Assembly (NCBI GenBank): GCA_016719615.1
Contig: JADJYQ010000001.1
Span: 1,958,501-2,022,500, forward strand
Direction of reading: 5' to 3'
DNA: 64,000 bases
Source of the DNA: Saprospiraceae bacterium
Lineage (GTDB): Bacteria > Bacteroidota > Bacteroidia > Chitinophagales > Saprospiraceae
How positions within the stretch are numbered: the stretch's first letter is position 1; every line of letters begins with the position of its first letter. Made by a program: the position numbers and the translations under genes. Positions 1-10,501 of the stretch are shown here, piece by piece. The notes under the pieces were generated by a model. The model saw nothing but the letters and a program-made list of their open reading frames with translations, was not told the origin of the DNA and made no database searches.

Positions 1-1314
1 GACTACAAACCCATTGTGGAAGAAAAACTCAAAACATTGAGAAAAAATGCCCACATCAAAGGCTTCCGTCAAGGCGCAGCACCTGAAGGCATGATCCGAA
101 AACTCTATTCGGAGGATATAAAGGCTGAACAACTCCAAAAGTTGATCAATAAATCCATTGAAGATTATCAAAAAGAAAATGAAGTTCATTTTATGGGAGA
201 TCTGCTCGAAGTTCCGGAAAAAAAAGTGACCGACGATCAAGAGCATTATCAGTTCACTTATGAAGTTGGCTTGGCACCAAAAGTCGAAACCGCTCAATTT
301 ATAAATCAACTAAAAGCCATTAAGTATCAGATCGATATTGATGAAAAGAGAATCGACGAGGAAGTTGAACATTTTAGAATGCAATATGCAGACTCTAAAA
401 TCGTAGAAGGAAAAGTTGAAAAAGGCGATTTGGTCACCCTTGATGCCGTGGAACTGGAGCATGGGATGATTAAAGAATATGGTTGGTCCAGCAGATTTAT
501 GATAATGGTAGATGATACTTTAGAAGAAAGCTTTTACAATCACATCATAGATAAAGAATTGGGCCATAGTTTTCATTTCAATATTCAGGAAGTTGAAAAA
601 AACCTTTCTGAAAAGGACATCCGAAAATATTTTTTAAAAATACCGGAAGACCAGGATCAGGAAATTGTCGTTTCTAATCATTTCCAGGGCAGTATTTTTG
701 AAATCAGTCGCAAACATCCTGCTGAGCTCAATGAAGAACTCTATATTAAAGCATTTGGCGATACCACTGATATCAGAGACGAACAAGCCTTGAGAGATCG
801 TTTCAGAGCAGATGTCGAAAAATATTTTGACAGCGAAAGCGATAAATATCTGGAGCTCGAACTCGTAAAAGAAATCGTAGATCAATCGGGATTGAACTTG
901 CCCGATGCATTTCTGAAAAAATGGCTTCAATTGGCTTTTGAAGAATGGAAAGGCAAATCAGAACACGATCTGGAACATGATTACTTTCACTACAGAGAAC
1001 ACATGCTTTGGAAACTGATTCGAGATGCCATTACCGTCGAACAAAAACTGGAAATCAATTACAATGACGTCGTCGATGCAGTCATGGAGGAAATGGCGCA
1101 GTACTACCCTATTCATCAACTTTCAGAAAGCATGAAAGCAGATTTTGTAAAAAGAATCATTGACAACCAGGAAAAGGCAATGAAATATTATACCTCTGCA
1201 CAAAATAAAAAAGTGTTGCAATGGATTCGCAATCATATAAATCCGACTATCGAGAAAATTAGTTTGGAATCCTTTCGCGAAAAAATCGTACATTTAAATA
1301 GCCATCAACATTAA
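1..1314 (+). CDS. tig: Trigger factor, 5' truncated by the window edge
   Basis: Ribosome-associated folding chaperone (peptidyl-prolyl isomerase family). The reading frame is open from base 1 and no native start is visible, so the N-terminal few dozen residues lie outside the window. Near the start it keeps the ribosome-docking signature (IKGFRQGAAP, compare the family GFRxGxxP loop), followed by a long charged alpha-helical body typical of the C-terminal chaperone cradle. The middle PPIase-like part is divergent, as is common in Bacteroidota. It lies 18 bp upstream of clpP and clpX, the classic tig-clpP-clpX order, which supports the call. The first in-frame alternative start codon (GTG, base 16) is not the real start. 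Confidence 0.9.
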   Translation, partial: DYKPIVEEKLKTLRKNAHIKGFRQGAAPEGMIRKLYSEDIKAEQLQKLINKSIEDYQKENEVHFMGDLLEVPEKKVTDDQEHYQFTYEVGLAPKVETAQFINQLKAIKYQIDIDEKRIDEEVEHFRMQYADSKIVEGKVEKGDLVTLDAVELEHGMIKEYGWSSRFMIMVDDTLEESFYNHIIDKELGHSFHFNIQEVEKNLSEKDIRKYFLKIPEDQDQEIVVSNHFQGSIFEISRKHPAELNEELYIKAFGDTTDIRDEQALRDRFRADVEKYFDSESDKYLELELVKEIVDQSGLNLPDAFLKKWLQLAFEEWKGKSEHDLEHDYFHYREHMLWKLIRDAITVEQKLEINYNDVVDAVMEEMAQYYPIHQLSESMKADFVKRIIDNQEKAMKYYTSAQNKKVLQWIRNHINPTIEKISLESFREKIVHLNSHQH

Positions 1315-1332
1315 TCAAAAAAAATAAGCAAT

Positions 1333-2022
1333 ATGTTTTCACAAGATGAATTTAAGAAATACGCCGTAAAACACATGGGCATGTCTTCCATGCATCTCGA
1401 TAAATACATGGAATCGACGATATCTACCATTAAAGGGTTTACACCTACTGTCATAGAAGAAAGACAAATGAATGTCGTGGGCATGGATGTATTCAGTCGT
1501 TTGATGATGGACCGCATCATCTTCATGGGTGTCCCTATCAACGACTATGTCGCGAATGTAATTCAGGCTCAATTATTATTTTTGGATTCAGCAGATCCAA
1601 AAAGAGATATTCAAATGTACATCAACAGCCCCGGCGGTTCTGTCATCGACGGACTTGGAATTTATGATACCATGCAATACGTGAATCCGGATGTAGCAAC
1701 GATTTGTACCGGACTCGCAGCATCTATGGGAGCGGTATTATTGAGTGCAGGTACAAAGGGAAAGAGAACATGTTTGAAGCATAGCCGCGTCATGATCCAT
1801 CAGCCATCCGGCGGCATGCAAGGACAATTCAGCGATATGGAGATTTCTTATAAATTGATCAAAGCCATGAAGAGCGAATTGTATGATGTTTTAGCGCAGC
1901 ACACCGGACAGGATCATGCCAGAATCGAAGCAGATTGTGACCGGGACAACTGGATGTCAGCAGAAGACGCCAAAGCTTATGGTTTGGTGGATGAAGTATT
2001 GGTTCGCGCAAAAGCACATTAA
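1333..2022 (+). CDS. clpP: ATP-dependent Clp protease proteolytic subunit ClpP
   Basis: Serine peptidase (S14) that forms the double-heptamer degradation chamber fed by ClpX. The 229-residue protein carries the full triad: Ser131 in GLAASMGAVLL, His156 in MIHQPSGG and Asp205 in DRDNWMSA. The N-terminal extension of roughly 30 residues beyond the Escherichia coli mature form is within the normal range. The gene starts 18 bp after tig and ends one base before the clpX start, so the three are almost certainly co-transcribed and translationally coupled. No key residue is missing. Confidence 0.97.
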   Translation: MFSQDEFKKYAVKHMGMSSMHLDKYMESTISTIKGFTPTVIEERQMNVVGMDVFSRLMMDRIIFMGVPINDYVANVIQAQLLFLDSADPKRDIQMYINSPGGSVIDGLGIYDTMQYVNPDVATICTGLAASMGAVLLSAGTKGKRTCLKHSRVMIHQPSGGMQGQFSDMEISYKLIKAMKSELYDVLAQHTGQDHARIEADCDRDNWMSAEDAKAYGLVDEVLVRAKAH

Positions 2023-2023
2023 A

Positions 2024-3274
2024 ATGGCCAAGAAAAAAGGGAACGACGTTTTTGAACAACTGTGCATCTTTTGTGGGAAACCGCAATCTAAAGTTGGCTT
2101 GATGATTCAGGGAGATCTGGCATCCATTTGCAGTGAATGTGTAACCCAGGCTTATCAGATTATAGAAGATTCCGTCGATGAGAATGGAAATAATAAATCC
2201 TCTTCAAAATTCCAGTTGCCTTTTGGTTTTTCACCAAGATTCATTAAAGATTATCTTGATCTCTATATCATCGGACAAGAAGAAGCCAAAAAGACATTAG
2301 CCATAGCTGTTTATAATCATTACAAGCGACTTACTGCGGATCCCGGAGGCGATGTTGAACTTGAAAAATCAAATGTCCTTTTTATCGGTCCGACGGGAAC
2401 CGGAAAAACGCTAATGGCAAAATCGATGGCAAAATTGCTCGACGTACCTTTTGCCATTGTTGATGCAACTTCGTTTACGGAGGCCGGATATGTAGGCGAA
2501 GACGTCGAAGGCATGTTGAGCCGTTTATTACAGAGTTGCGATTACAATATTCAAAAAGCAGAGAAAGGCATCATCTACATAGACGAGATCGACAAGATTG
2601 CACGCAAAGGCGAGAACCCTTCTATAACGAGAGATGTATCCGGAGAAGGCGTGCAGCAAGCCATGCTCAAGATCATCGAAGGGGCTGATGTAAACGTGCC
2701 ACCGGCCGGCGGTCGCAAACATCCCGAGCAAAGTTTTTTAAAAGTCAATACCCGTAATATATTATTCATCTGTGGTGGAGCTTTCGACGGCGTCGAAAAA
2801 CTCATCGCCAAAAGAATGAATGCGCACGTCATCGGATACACACAAACGAACGAGCGTTCGGAAATGGAAAAAGAAAACTGGTTGCGTTATGTCAACCATC
2901 AGGATCTGAAACGATTCGGACTCATCCCTGAATTGCTGGGGAGACTCCCTGTCCTCGCCTATCTGGAAACCTTATCCCGCGAGGCTCTGATGCAAATTCT
3001 CATCCTTCCCAAAAATGCACTTATCAAACAATATCAAAAACTGTTTGAAATGGATGGCATCCAGCTTGAATTTCAAAAAGAAGCCGTGCAAATCATTGCA
3101 GACCTGGCCTTCGAAAACAAACTCGGAGCCCGTGGTCTCCGCACCATTTGCGAAACTGTGCTGCGCGAAGCGATGTTCGAAAACAGCAATTGGAAAGAAT
3201 TGGGCAAGCTGGTAGTGGATGCGGATTTTGTGCAAAAGCATGTGGATGTGAGTTTGTTGAGGAAATCGGCGTGA
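2024..3274 (+). CDS. clpX: ATP-dependent Clp protease ATP-binding subunit ClpX
   Basis: AAA+ unfoldase of the ClpXP protease. The ATG at 2024 is chosen because it begins MAKKKGNDVF right before the zinc-binding domain (CIFC...CSEC, about residues 14-38) and sits one base after the clpP stop; a longer in-frame reading from 1916 would overlap clpP and adds no recognisable sequence. Further on come Walker A GPTGTGKT, Walker B IIYIDEIDKIA, sensor and arginine-finger regions (PELLGRLP) and the C-terminal small domain. About 416 residues, normal for the family. Confidence 0.97.
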   Translation: MAKKKGNDVFEQLCIFCGKPQSKVGLMIQGDLASICSECVTQAYQIIEDSVDENGNNKSSSKFQLPFGFSPRFIKDYLDLYIIGQEEAKKTLAIAVYNHYKRLTADPGGDVELEKSNVLFIGPTGTGKTLMAKSMAKLLDVPFAIVDATSFTEAGYVGEDVEGMLSRLLQSCDYNIQKAEKGIIYIDEIDKIARKGENPSITRDVSGEGVQQAMLKIIEGADVNVPPAGGRKHPEQSFLKVNTRNILFICGGAFDGVEKLIAKRMNAHVIGYTQTNERSEMEKENWLRYVNHQDLKRFGLIPELLGRLPVLAYLETLSREALMQILILPKNALIKQYQKLFEMDGIQLEFQKEAVQIIADLAFENKLGARGLRTICETVLREAMFENSNWKELGKLVVDADFVQKHVDVSLLRKSA

Positions 3275-3280
3275 GGATGT

Positions 3281-3354
3281 GGCTTTTAGGCTTTTAGGCT
3301 TTTAGGCTTTTAGGCTTTTAGGCTTTTAGGCTTTTAGGCTTTTAGGCTTTTAGG
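3281..3354. repeat. 8-bp tandem array (GGCTTTTA, about 9 copies)
   Basis: Perfect head-to-tail copies of GGCTTTTA starting 7 bp after the clpX stop codon. Related arrays occur at 22847-22930 (same unit) and 50161-50316 (unit AGGCTTGT). All three are followed within about 15 bp by an ACTAAC-GTTAGT hairpin. Confidence 0.95.
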
Positions 3355-3361
3355 AGAAAAC

Positions 3362-3450
3362 ACGCACTAACGACTGTTAGTTCATAAAAATACCACTATT
3401 TTTAAATTATTCTTCCTAACTTTTCTAGTTAAAAAATATTGCTTTGAGCT
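3362..3450. repeat. Dispersed repeat copy 1 with ACTAAC/GTTAGT hairpin
   Basis: A 6-bp inverted repeat (ACTAAC, 3366-3371; GTTAGT, 3376-3381) is followed by about 70 bp that align with the copy at 22933-23022: CACT, T-run, AAATTATT, TTCC, CTAGTT, then GCTTTGAGCT. The copy at 50326 keeps the hairpin and a weaker tail. Confidence 0.8.
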
Positions 3451-3496
3451 TTGAGCTTTGAGCTTTGAGCTTTGAGCTTTGAGCTTTGAGCTTTGA
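3441..3496. repeat. 7-bp tandem array (GCTTTGA, 8 copies)
   Basis: Eight exact copies of GCTTTGA, followed by about three imperfect GACTGCTT units up to 3524. The homologous spot at 23012 has just one unit, so the array has expanded here. Confidence 0.95.
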
Positions 3497-4352
3497 GCTT
3501 TTGACTGCTTGACTGCTTGACTTTTTGGAGGAAATTTACTTTGGAAATCTATATGAACATTCGTTAGTTTTTGGAAACTAAATTTGATCATTTATCTGCG
3601 TCAAATCTGCGAGATCTGCGGGAAACCCAACGGATGATGAATTGAAAATGAATCTCACAAATCGACATTTTCTTAAAAATTTGAATATCTTCATAATTAA
3701 CTTTTTATAACCACTTCATTTACTTTACATTCTTACAAGGGTTCTTACTTAAGAATTATGTTTTCAATCAATGTTTTGCCTAAGTCTCATTATGTAAAAA
3801 CTTAGTCCAATTCTAGAATACTCATAGCTACAAAATGAGAATTTCTTTTTGGAAAAACAAAACTTACATTCTAACCTCTTTTACTTTTTTAGAAAATATG
3901 GAAAAAACCTAACATACGTTAATATTTTATAACCAAGTTCACTGCCACCAAAATATTTATTGAAAGGCAAAAGATGGATTTTAATAACAAACTAGAGCAT
4001 TATTTAAAAAATACATATTAATAATTATTCGAACACGTATTTATATATTCAAATTAAAATAGTAATTTAAATAGAAATTTAATCGTAATTCTTTATCAAA
4101 ATAGACAGTTACCAAAAAAAATACGCTATCTAAATAACCTTAAATAAAATATTAAATTTCATTTAAGGTGATAACATTCAAGAAGAAATGGCACTTATAT
4201 TTTTATAATATGATTTAATATTTTCTCAATTCAGAGATTTTAGATCTTTTCAAATTTTTAATAATTAATTTATTTAAAATTAATTTTGGTAATATTGCTT
4301 AATAAATTTAAATTCATATAACGAATTTTCGTCTTGTTAAAACCAACCTAAT

Positions 4353-7300
4353 ATGAAAACCATTATCTTTTATTGTCTGAGTTTATTCGGCATATTAAAT
4401 AATCCATCAGATGAAAAACGCAGTACAATATGTGAAGTTGATACATTTTGTAAAACTCAGAACCCGGAGAATTTAGTCCCAACAACCTTTCAACTATTAG
4501 CTGGAAATAATCAATCCAATATTTTCAAAAAACTTGTATACCATAATGGCAACTATTATGTAATAGGAAGTTCAGGAAACAGAGCAAGCTTACACAAATT
4601 TGATGACACTGGAAATATTATCTGGAGCCGTGAAGTAAATGATACTTCCTCCTGGAATGACATCATCGTCAATGAATCGGGAAATCTTCTACTCGTTGGA
4701 TCAAGAGATATCAACGCAGGCTTGCCAAAGGATGTTTTGGTAGGTGTTTATGATCCTAACGGAAATACTCTCCGTTTACTTTCCTATGATTATGGAATCA
4801 ATGAAGCCTATAATAGCATTGTTCAGAATCCATTAAATTCTCCCTCACCGTTTCGATTTTATGTTGTAGGTTCCATTAATCTTACCAATAACAGAAATGA
4901 TGATGATGTAATCGTAACGACCATGGATGAGTGGGGATCTACAGCTGGCGGCATGCGGAGAAAATACGGTTCTCTTAATATCGATGATGAATTTTATGCC
5001 AAAATTACAGTGTACAATCCTACATTAGGACACTATGCACTATCCGGACATATTGCAAATAATGGAACATATGTAGTCATTGACGGAAATGGAGCTACTA
5101 CCAACTTAGGAAGAGCCTTAGGTACTAACGTTCGTTTATATGATCTCCAGAGAACACAATCTGGTGAATTTCTGGCTGCCGGTAATTTTATTGGATCTCC
5201 ACCCAAAGGAAGAGTTTTTAAAATTTCAAATATTGTTGGAAATACAAAAGCTTATGAATCTGTCATAATTTCAGCTCTATATCAGATTATCCCTGTGAGC
5301 AGCAATAGCTTTTATGCTATAGGAGGAACATTCACTGCAGGGACCACAAAACCTGTTGTTATGTTTTTTAACGACAATGGTTCAACATTAAGTCCATTCG
5401 CTGGAAAATATCCTCAATCGGGAAATGATTTTACGGCTGCATTTATGAGCAAAACTGGTAGCAATAATTTTGCTTATGTCGATGGGCGCACAAATTCAAC
5501 AGATGGATATGGAATGCAGGATGGATATTTGGCTACGCATATAGGTGCTTTTGAAGATTGTGGTTTAGATTCACTCGGTGGCAGTTTTGCTCAGATCACT
5601 TTAAATCCGGTAATCGCTCAACCTAATTCCAGTGTAGAAACTTTGAAATCACCTCAAGAGGCCTTTGCCGTTAATTTAGTTTATAATGCCCGGGAAATTT
5701 GTTTAAATAATTGTGTTGTTGAATTTAGCACAAGTAATATAGATAATTGCGGTAACGTTCAATTTACTTCATTTACAAATTTACCCGGAACAGTAAGCTA
5801 TTGTTGGGATTTTGGAGATATTCCTCCATGTGGAAGTACGTCCGCTACGACCAGTCATAATTACAATAATCCGGGGACCTATCAGGTTTGTTTGATGGTT
5901 GCCAATGGCACATCCAGTTGTCAAACGTGTAGAAACATAGTTATAGAACTGGCAGACCACAATCCACCTAATATTCAATGCCCTCCTAATATTACGGTCG
6001 ATTGCGGGGAATCTACATTACCTGTAATAACCGGATCTCCAGTTGTCACCGATAATCTCGATCCAAATCCAATTGTCGGTTATTCGGAATTTATCGTTCA
6101 AATGACTCCATGTTACAAAGAAATTCTCCGCGATTGGTCTGCTACTGACTTTTGCGGAAATGTGATCCATTGTCAGCAAACCATTGTCCAATCAGATACC
6201 AAAGCGCCTCAGATCAGTTGTCCAGGTGCAATTTCTTTGGATTGTAATTCATCCTTAGACCCATTAAACACTGGATCTCCAACCGTTATTCAGGAATGTC
6301 AGAACACTCATACTTCAACTTATTCAGATAATATTTTAAGTAATGGTTGTCCGAAACACATTCAACGAATCTGGACGGTTTCCGATGCTTGCGGAAATTC
6401 TACCAAATGTGCACAGGATATATTTTTATTTGATAATACAACACCTTTAATTACCGGATGTAATCGAAAATTTATCGAACAAGGTCAGAACAGTATAGAG
6501 GGAATCTGCTCTGCCGAATTGACCATAAGTTCTCCTTTAGTTACTGATAATTGTAATGATAACCCCATACTTCTAAACAATTATAACAATACAGCTGATG
6601 CCAGTGGAATATATCCCGAAGGAACCACTATCATTACCTGGACGGCGACAGATCTTTGCGGAAATACTGCAACATGTCAGGATACTGTGTGTGTACTGGC
6701 TTGTAATCAATGTCCCGATTCGTGTGTAACAAATGTTTTAAACATCAGCACAGGCTTTGATCCTATCAATAATGTCTTATTGAATCCATTATCAGTCACC
6801 AGCGCATGGCAATTGGTTACAACACCCATTGTTGTATCACCTTACACACCAAGCATACCGGCACCAACATATGTGATCTGGCCAAATGGTGCATGGGCAA
6901 ATCAAGCAGGCTCACAATGGATATCCGCTTATCCATTTGCGGATCTCGAAGCTAATAACCCGGATCCACAACCTGCATACACCTTACAAAATTGTTTCTG
7001 TGTTTGCTTGGACTCATCGGTGGTTACTATTGATTTAAAAATCCTGGTAGACAATACGGTCATGATCGATTTATGCGATGATGCAGGAAATGTTATCCTA
7101 AATCTTGCAAGCCTTACCAGTGGACTGGATGATGATTTTATGAATGTAACATCTGCTATCCATACTGTAGTATTAGATGAAGGAACTTACTGCATAAAAG
7201 CCAAACTTCGCAATGAATCCTCCGTTGCAATGGGATTAAACATTGTAGGAAGCATAACGGGTGCCGGATTGATAGAATCTGTTTGTTGCAGCCAAACTAA

Positions 7301-7826
7301 TTTCATCACCGGACATAAATATCTGGACAAAAAATGTGATGGAAAAAGGGATGCAACTGATCCACCGGGAATTGGTTGGGAAATCCAACTAAAAGATGGT
7401 GTAGGCAATCTTATTGAAACAAAGATTACAGACGGAGCAGGTTTCTATACGTTTCAGGACATTCCCATTGGCACATACACCCTTTGCGAAGTACAAAAAC
7501 CAGGTTATTTGCAAAACTATCCACCATCCAATACATACACTGTCAATATCGTTGATCAACACACGCCTATTGCATTCCTTGATTTTGGAAATTGTCCGTT
7601 GGATACTTGCTGCGTCAATGAAGAAGCATTTCTTATAATGGCTTCAACTCCGCTCGATGTAATTCGCGATTCCTGTATGATTTGCATTAGCCATCCTTGC
7701 ATCGGATGGTGTCAGCGAATGATGATTGATTGGGGAGATGGAATAAGCAGTGGATACTTGAAGGCATTGGTTCTGTTGATGCATCACATACCTATCAACA
7801 GTCAGGCGAATACACAATTTGCATAA
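4353..7826 (+). CDS. Giant secreted surface protein, N-terminal fragment (beta-propeller, PKD, HYR, SdrD-B domains)
   Basis: First piece of what appears to have been one gene spanning 4353-15070. It starts with a short hydrophobic segment (KTIIFYCLSLFGILNN) that may be a signal peptide, then about 400 residues of beta-propeller-like repeats (LxxVGSRD, YxVVGS type). A PKD domain with CWDFGD and a YNNPGTYQVCL strand follows, then two or three HYR-type modules (IQCPPNITVDCG, ATDFCGN, WTATDLCGN) and an SdrD-B-like module near the end (TDGAGFYTFQDIPIGTYTLCE). It is very Cys-rich. The last 25 or so codons after WGDGI are out of frame: the PKD module continues in the next fragment, implying one lost base near 7757. 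A T9SS outer-surface role is inferred from the type A sorting domain at the far end (15070). Confidence 0.8.
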   Translation: MKTIIFYCLSLFGILNNPSDEKRSTICEVDTFCKTQNPENLVPTTFQLLAGNNQSNIFKKLVYHNGNYYVIGSSGNRASLHKFDDTGNIIWSREVNDTSSWNDIIVNESGNLLLVGSRDINAGLPKDVLVGVYDPNGNTLRLLSYDYGINEAYNSIVQNPLNSPSPFRFYVVGSINLTNNRNDDDVIVTTMDEWGSTAGGMRRKYGSLNIDDEFYAKITVYNPTLGHYALSGHIANNGTYVVIDGNGATTNLGRALGTNVRLYDLQRTQSGEFLAAGNFIGSPPKGRVFKISNIVGNTKAYESVIISALYQIIPVSSNSFYAIGGTFTAGTTKPVVMFFNDNGSTLSPFAGKYPQSGNDFTAAFMSKTGSNNFAYVDGRTNSTDGYGMQDGYLATHIGAFEDCGLDSLGGSFAQITLNPVIAQPNSSVETLKSPQEAFAVNLVYNAREICLNNCVVEFSTSNIDNCGNVQFTSFTNLPGTVSYCWDFGDIPPCGSTSATTSHNYNNPGTYQVCLMVANGTSSCQTCRNIVIELADHNPPNIQCPPNITVDCGESTLPVITGSPVVTDNLDPNPIVGYSEFIVQMTPCYKEILRDWSATDFCGNVIHCQQTIVQSDTKAPQISCPGAISLDCNSSLDPLNTGSPTVIQECQNTHTSTYSDNILSNGCPKHIQRIWTVSDACGNSTKCAQDIFLFDNTTPLITGCNRKFIEQGQNSIEGICSAELTISSPLVTDNCNDNPILLNNYNNTADASGIYPEGTTIITWTATDLCGNTATCQDTVCVLACNQCPDSCVTNVLNISTGFDPINNVLLNPLSVTSAWQLVTTPIVVSPYTPSIPAPTYVIWPNGAWANQAGSQWISAYPFADLEANNPDPQPAYTLQNCFCVCLDSSVVTIDLKILVDNTVMIDLCDDAGNVILNLASLTSGLDDDFMNVTSAIHTVVLDEGTYCIKAKLRNESSVAMGLNIVGSITGAGLIESVCCSQTNFITGHKYLDKKCDGKRDATDPPGIGWEIQLKDGVGNLIETKITDGAGFYTFQDIPIGTYTLCEVQKPGYLQNYPPSNTYTVNIVDQHTPIAFLDFGNCPLDTCCVNEEAFLIMASTPLDVIRDSCMICISHPCIGWCQRMMIDWGDGISSGYLKALVLLMHHIPINSQANTQFA

Positions 7827-10501
7827 AATATGAAGAAACACAAGACAATGGAGATGTTTGCTTTCAAAAAGATACATGTTTTTCGGTTTGTGTGCAATGT
7901 GGTATTTGCGAAAGAGAGGAACTCGCTTTGAATTGCTTTCAATTATTTGGAGAGGCAGGAGATCCAAGTACGTATTTGGCAAACAATTCAAACTTTTATA
8001 TAGATGAAGCAAATCCGGGTTACTTTTTAGCTACCGGATACTATCAAAATGGACCATTTTCTGGACATCTTTTGAATCCTGCTGTTAATACTGATTGCTT
8101 CGTTTCTAAATATGATGAATCTTGCCATTTGTGTAGCAACTTTTCCATTTCAGGAGATTTATTAGACCAAGGATTGGTTATTAAATATTTTAACAATGGC
8201 TTCTATGTTGCCGGAATTTCTAATAGTACAACTTTAAATTTTCCCGGATCCGGGACAAGTGGTCAATCATTTTCGGGATTAACATCAGGTCAAAAAGTAT
8301 TTCTTGCTAAATATATTGGAGGCGATTGTTTATCAACTCAAATACCCACTCTTGCTTGGGCATTGGTTTTTGGAAATTCCAGTTACCGAACACTACTAAC
8401 TGATATGGATCTGGATAACTTAAATAATCCAATATTAACAGGCGTATTTACCGGCCAAGTGGGATTTGATAGTAATGTAGAACCAAATACTTTCACGCCT
8501 GCAGCGGTAACTACCAGCGGCGGATCACATGATATGTTTATTGTAAAGTTTAATGCTCTATCGGGACGACAATTATTTTCAAAATCATTAGTACAATCCA
8601 CGTCCAACCCTGGAGGAATATATCCATTAGGAATAAGTGTTGATCCCACAAATAGTGATTTTTATCTAACTGGATATTTTAGGGGAGAAGTTGATATTGA
8701 TGGCGTTGGAGGTTATATTTTAAGCGGTATCACTTCAGGTGCTGCAACATTTGTTTCCAAGTTTGATATGAATGGTGTACTGATCTGGGCATACCCCATT
8801 TTAGCAACTGGAGGAAGTCCAAGTTCCTTTCAAAGTCGCGGAAAGGACATTGAAGCTTATCAGGGTGGTTTTGCTTTAGGTTTAGAAAAAATCACTTCAT
8901 TGCCCATTAATCTTGAGAGAACTTTTACTAGTTCGTATTCTAATTATTCCGGTCCTGCAAATTCCAGTCATGTAATCCGATATGATGACCAGGGTAATGT
9001 ACAATGTGCTCAAACATTGGTTGGGGCCCGCTACATTACTGAACTGTCTGTAGACGGTTTAAAAAATATATACTTCACCGGAGCATCCAATACTACAGGT
9101 GATGACCAGATTTTTAGTTCTTCAAATTTAGGAGTAATTAATAATTCATGTGAAGTAAAAAGTTTTACTTTAGATGGGAATGGATATGATGATGCTTGGT
9201 CTATAGCACCTATTGGAAGTGATGAATTTGTTGTGATAGGAAGGACAAATTCGTTAAATTTAAACCCTGATCCAAATGGAAGTGTTTATTATAGTGCAGG
9301 AAGCGAACCTGACATCTTTATTGGCAAGTACTCATGCGAATGCACAATAACTCCAGACACTATAAATTGTTGTGACAACATCAGTGTAATTGCTGAAAAG
9401 TATTTCGACGAAAACACAATGTGCACTGATAGTACTTGTTGCTATTCGGTAGATTTATATAATAATTTAGTCTATGGAATTAAAACAGCTCAAGTAAACC
9501 TGCTCACACCTGGTTGGAGTTTTGGAACCGTAGGTGTAGCAACCGGATTATATGTGAATGGAACATCAACGTATCAATTTATAAATAATTTTGGAGGCGT
9601 ATTTCCCGGAAATACTTTGCCTGGTGGATTTACTGATGCCTTTTTTAATTTTTGCCTTATAGGTCAACCAGGTGCTGCAAGTACTCAGGAAATAGAATTT
9701 GTTTGGTATGAGATGACAAAATCAGGTGCATGTATAGCAGTCTGCAGAGACACCATTACAACAGATTGCTTAGCGCCAACATGTTCACCCAATTGCACCG
9801 AACCCGTGGATATGCAAATTGTTTGCGATTCACTCAATCCAAATCAATATTGTCTAAGCTTTAGCGTTACAAACTTATCCCCCTATCCTTCCACTGGTGT
9901 GTCAATTGGTGTCGTCGGCACTGACTTTGGCTTAGTTCCTTGTGGTGGGACGGGCTATTTTGATCCATTAGATATTGACTTTGGGACGCCCCTTGATCCG
10001 GGTAATACTTCTGCAGTACTTTGTATCAAACTCATTAGTACTTTGCCTATACTGAGTCCGCAAGATGTGTGCTTAGAATTTGGTTTAATTTATAGTGATA
10101 CTTCATTTTGTTTTCAGGACACTCAATACTGTTATCAGATCCTACCCTGTTGCAATCCTTGTGAAGACATCCAAATCATTGCCCGGGAAATCGAAGTGGA
10201 TAGTGCATCCTGCTGTTATGCTATAGATCTTAACATAGCTTGTGCAATAGATTATTTTGGCAAAATTGAAATTGAAGCATTGACTCCGGGTGTGGGTTTT
10301 GGATCTTATATTAAAAATCCTTCATGGATTTATTGCACTCCACCTTCAATAGATCTGATCTGCTTGGATTATCCGGCAACTTATCTGCCAAGTGGGTACA
10401 CTTCGGATGTGTTGCAGTTTTGTTTGGATTCGACAATTATAAAAGAGGATTTGGGATGCTGGAAGGAAGTTTCAGCAGGAGGTAACCATACTTTGGCATA
10501 A
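7730..10501 (+). CDS. Giant secreted surface protein, middle fragment (PKD end, beta-propeller-like repeats, Cys-rich modules)
   Basis: Continuation of the preceding fragment in another frame; the overlap at 7730-7826 is an artefact of the frameshift. After EGIGSVDASHTYQ, which completes the PKD module, comes a block of about 450 residues of repeats with the pattern FVSKYDE, FLAKYIGGD, MFIVKFNALSG, FVSKFDMNG, as in propeller-type repeats of Bacteroidota surface proteins. It is followed by two Cys-rich beta-sandwich-like modules. The last residues, WKEVSAGGNHTLA, are the first half of an RCC1 blade; the frame then stops at 10501 where the RCC1 array begins. No independent start or sorting signal is present, so it is not a free-standing gene. 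Confidence 0.75.
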   Translation: MGRWNKQWILEGIGSVDASHTYQQSGEYTICIKYEETQDNGDVCFQKDTCFSVCVQCGICEREELALNCFQLFGEAGDPSTYLANNSNFYIDEANPGYFLATGYYQNGPFSGHLLNPAVNTDCFVSKYDESCHLCSNFSISGDLLDQGLVIKYFNNGFYVAGISNSTTLNFPGSGTSGQSFSGLTSGQKVFLAKYIGGDCLSTQIPTLAWALVFGNSSYRTLLTDMDLDNLNNPILTGVFTGQVGFDSNVEPNTFTPAAVTTSGGSHDMFIVKFNALSGRQLFSKSLVQSTSNPGGIYPLGISVDPTNSDFYLTGYFRGEVDIDGVGGYILSGITSGAATFVSKFDMNGVLIWAYPILATGGSPSSFQSRGKDIEAYQGGFALGLEKITSLPINLERTFTSSYSNYSGPANSSHVIRYDDQGNVQCAQTLVGARYITELSVDGLKNIYFTGASNTTGDDQIFSSSNLGVINNSCEVKSFTLDGNGYDDAWSIAPIGSDEFVVIGRTNSLNLNPDPNGSVYYSAGSEPDIFIGKYSCECTITPDTINCCDNISVIAEKYFDENTMCTDSTCCYSVDLYNNLVYGIKTAQVNLLTPGWSFGTVGVATGLYVNGTSTYQFINNFGGVFPGNTLPGGFTDAFFNFCLIGQPGAASTQEIEFVWYEMTKSGACIAVCRDTITTDCLAPTCSPNCTEPVDMQIVCDSLNPNQYCLSFSVTNLSPYPSTGVSIGVVGTDFGLVPCGGTGYFDPLDIDFGTPLDPGNTSAVLCIKLISTLPILSPQDVCLEFGLIYSDTSFCFQDTQYCYQILPCCNPCEDIQIIAREIEVDSASCCYAIDLNIACAIDYFGKIEIEALTPGVGFGSYIKNPSWIYCTPPSIDLICLDYPATYLPSGYTSDVLQFCLDSTIIKEDLGCWKEVSAGGNHTLA

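Larger units (their letters stand above)
3275..4352. other. Long AT-rich intergenic region with tandem arrays
   Basis: About 1.08 kb without a credible gene. The first 250 bp hold an 8-bp array, an ACTAAC-GTTAGT hairpin and a 7-bp array, listed separately. A short phrase at about 3595-3622 (three related ATCTGCG words) and a fragment at 3628-3646 (CAACGGATGATGAATTG) match the end of the GCGGGATACGCTGGGG repeat family seen elsewhere in the window. From about 3660 to 4350 the DNA is very AT-rich with no clear hairpin or ORF; it probably contains the promoter of the giant surface protein that starts at 4353. Confidence 0.7.

Noticed and set aside
3015..3215. Short + strand ORF inside clpX
   Set aside because: It is an out-of-frame shadow of the strongly supported clpX coding sequence.
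3281..3524. Tandem arrays as a CRISPR array
   Set aside because: Units are 7-8 bp, perfectly contiguous and without spacers; no cas gene is in the window.
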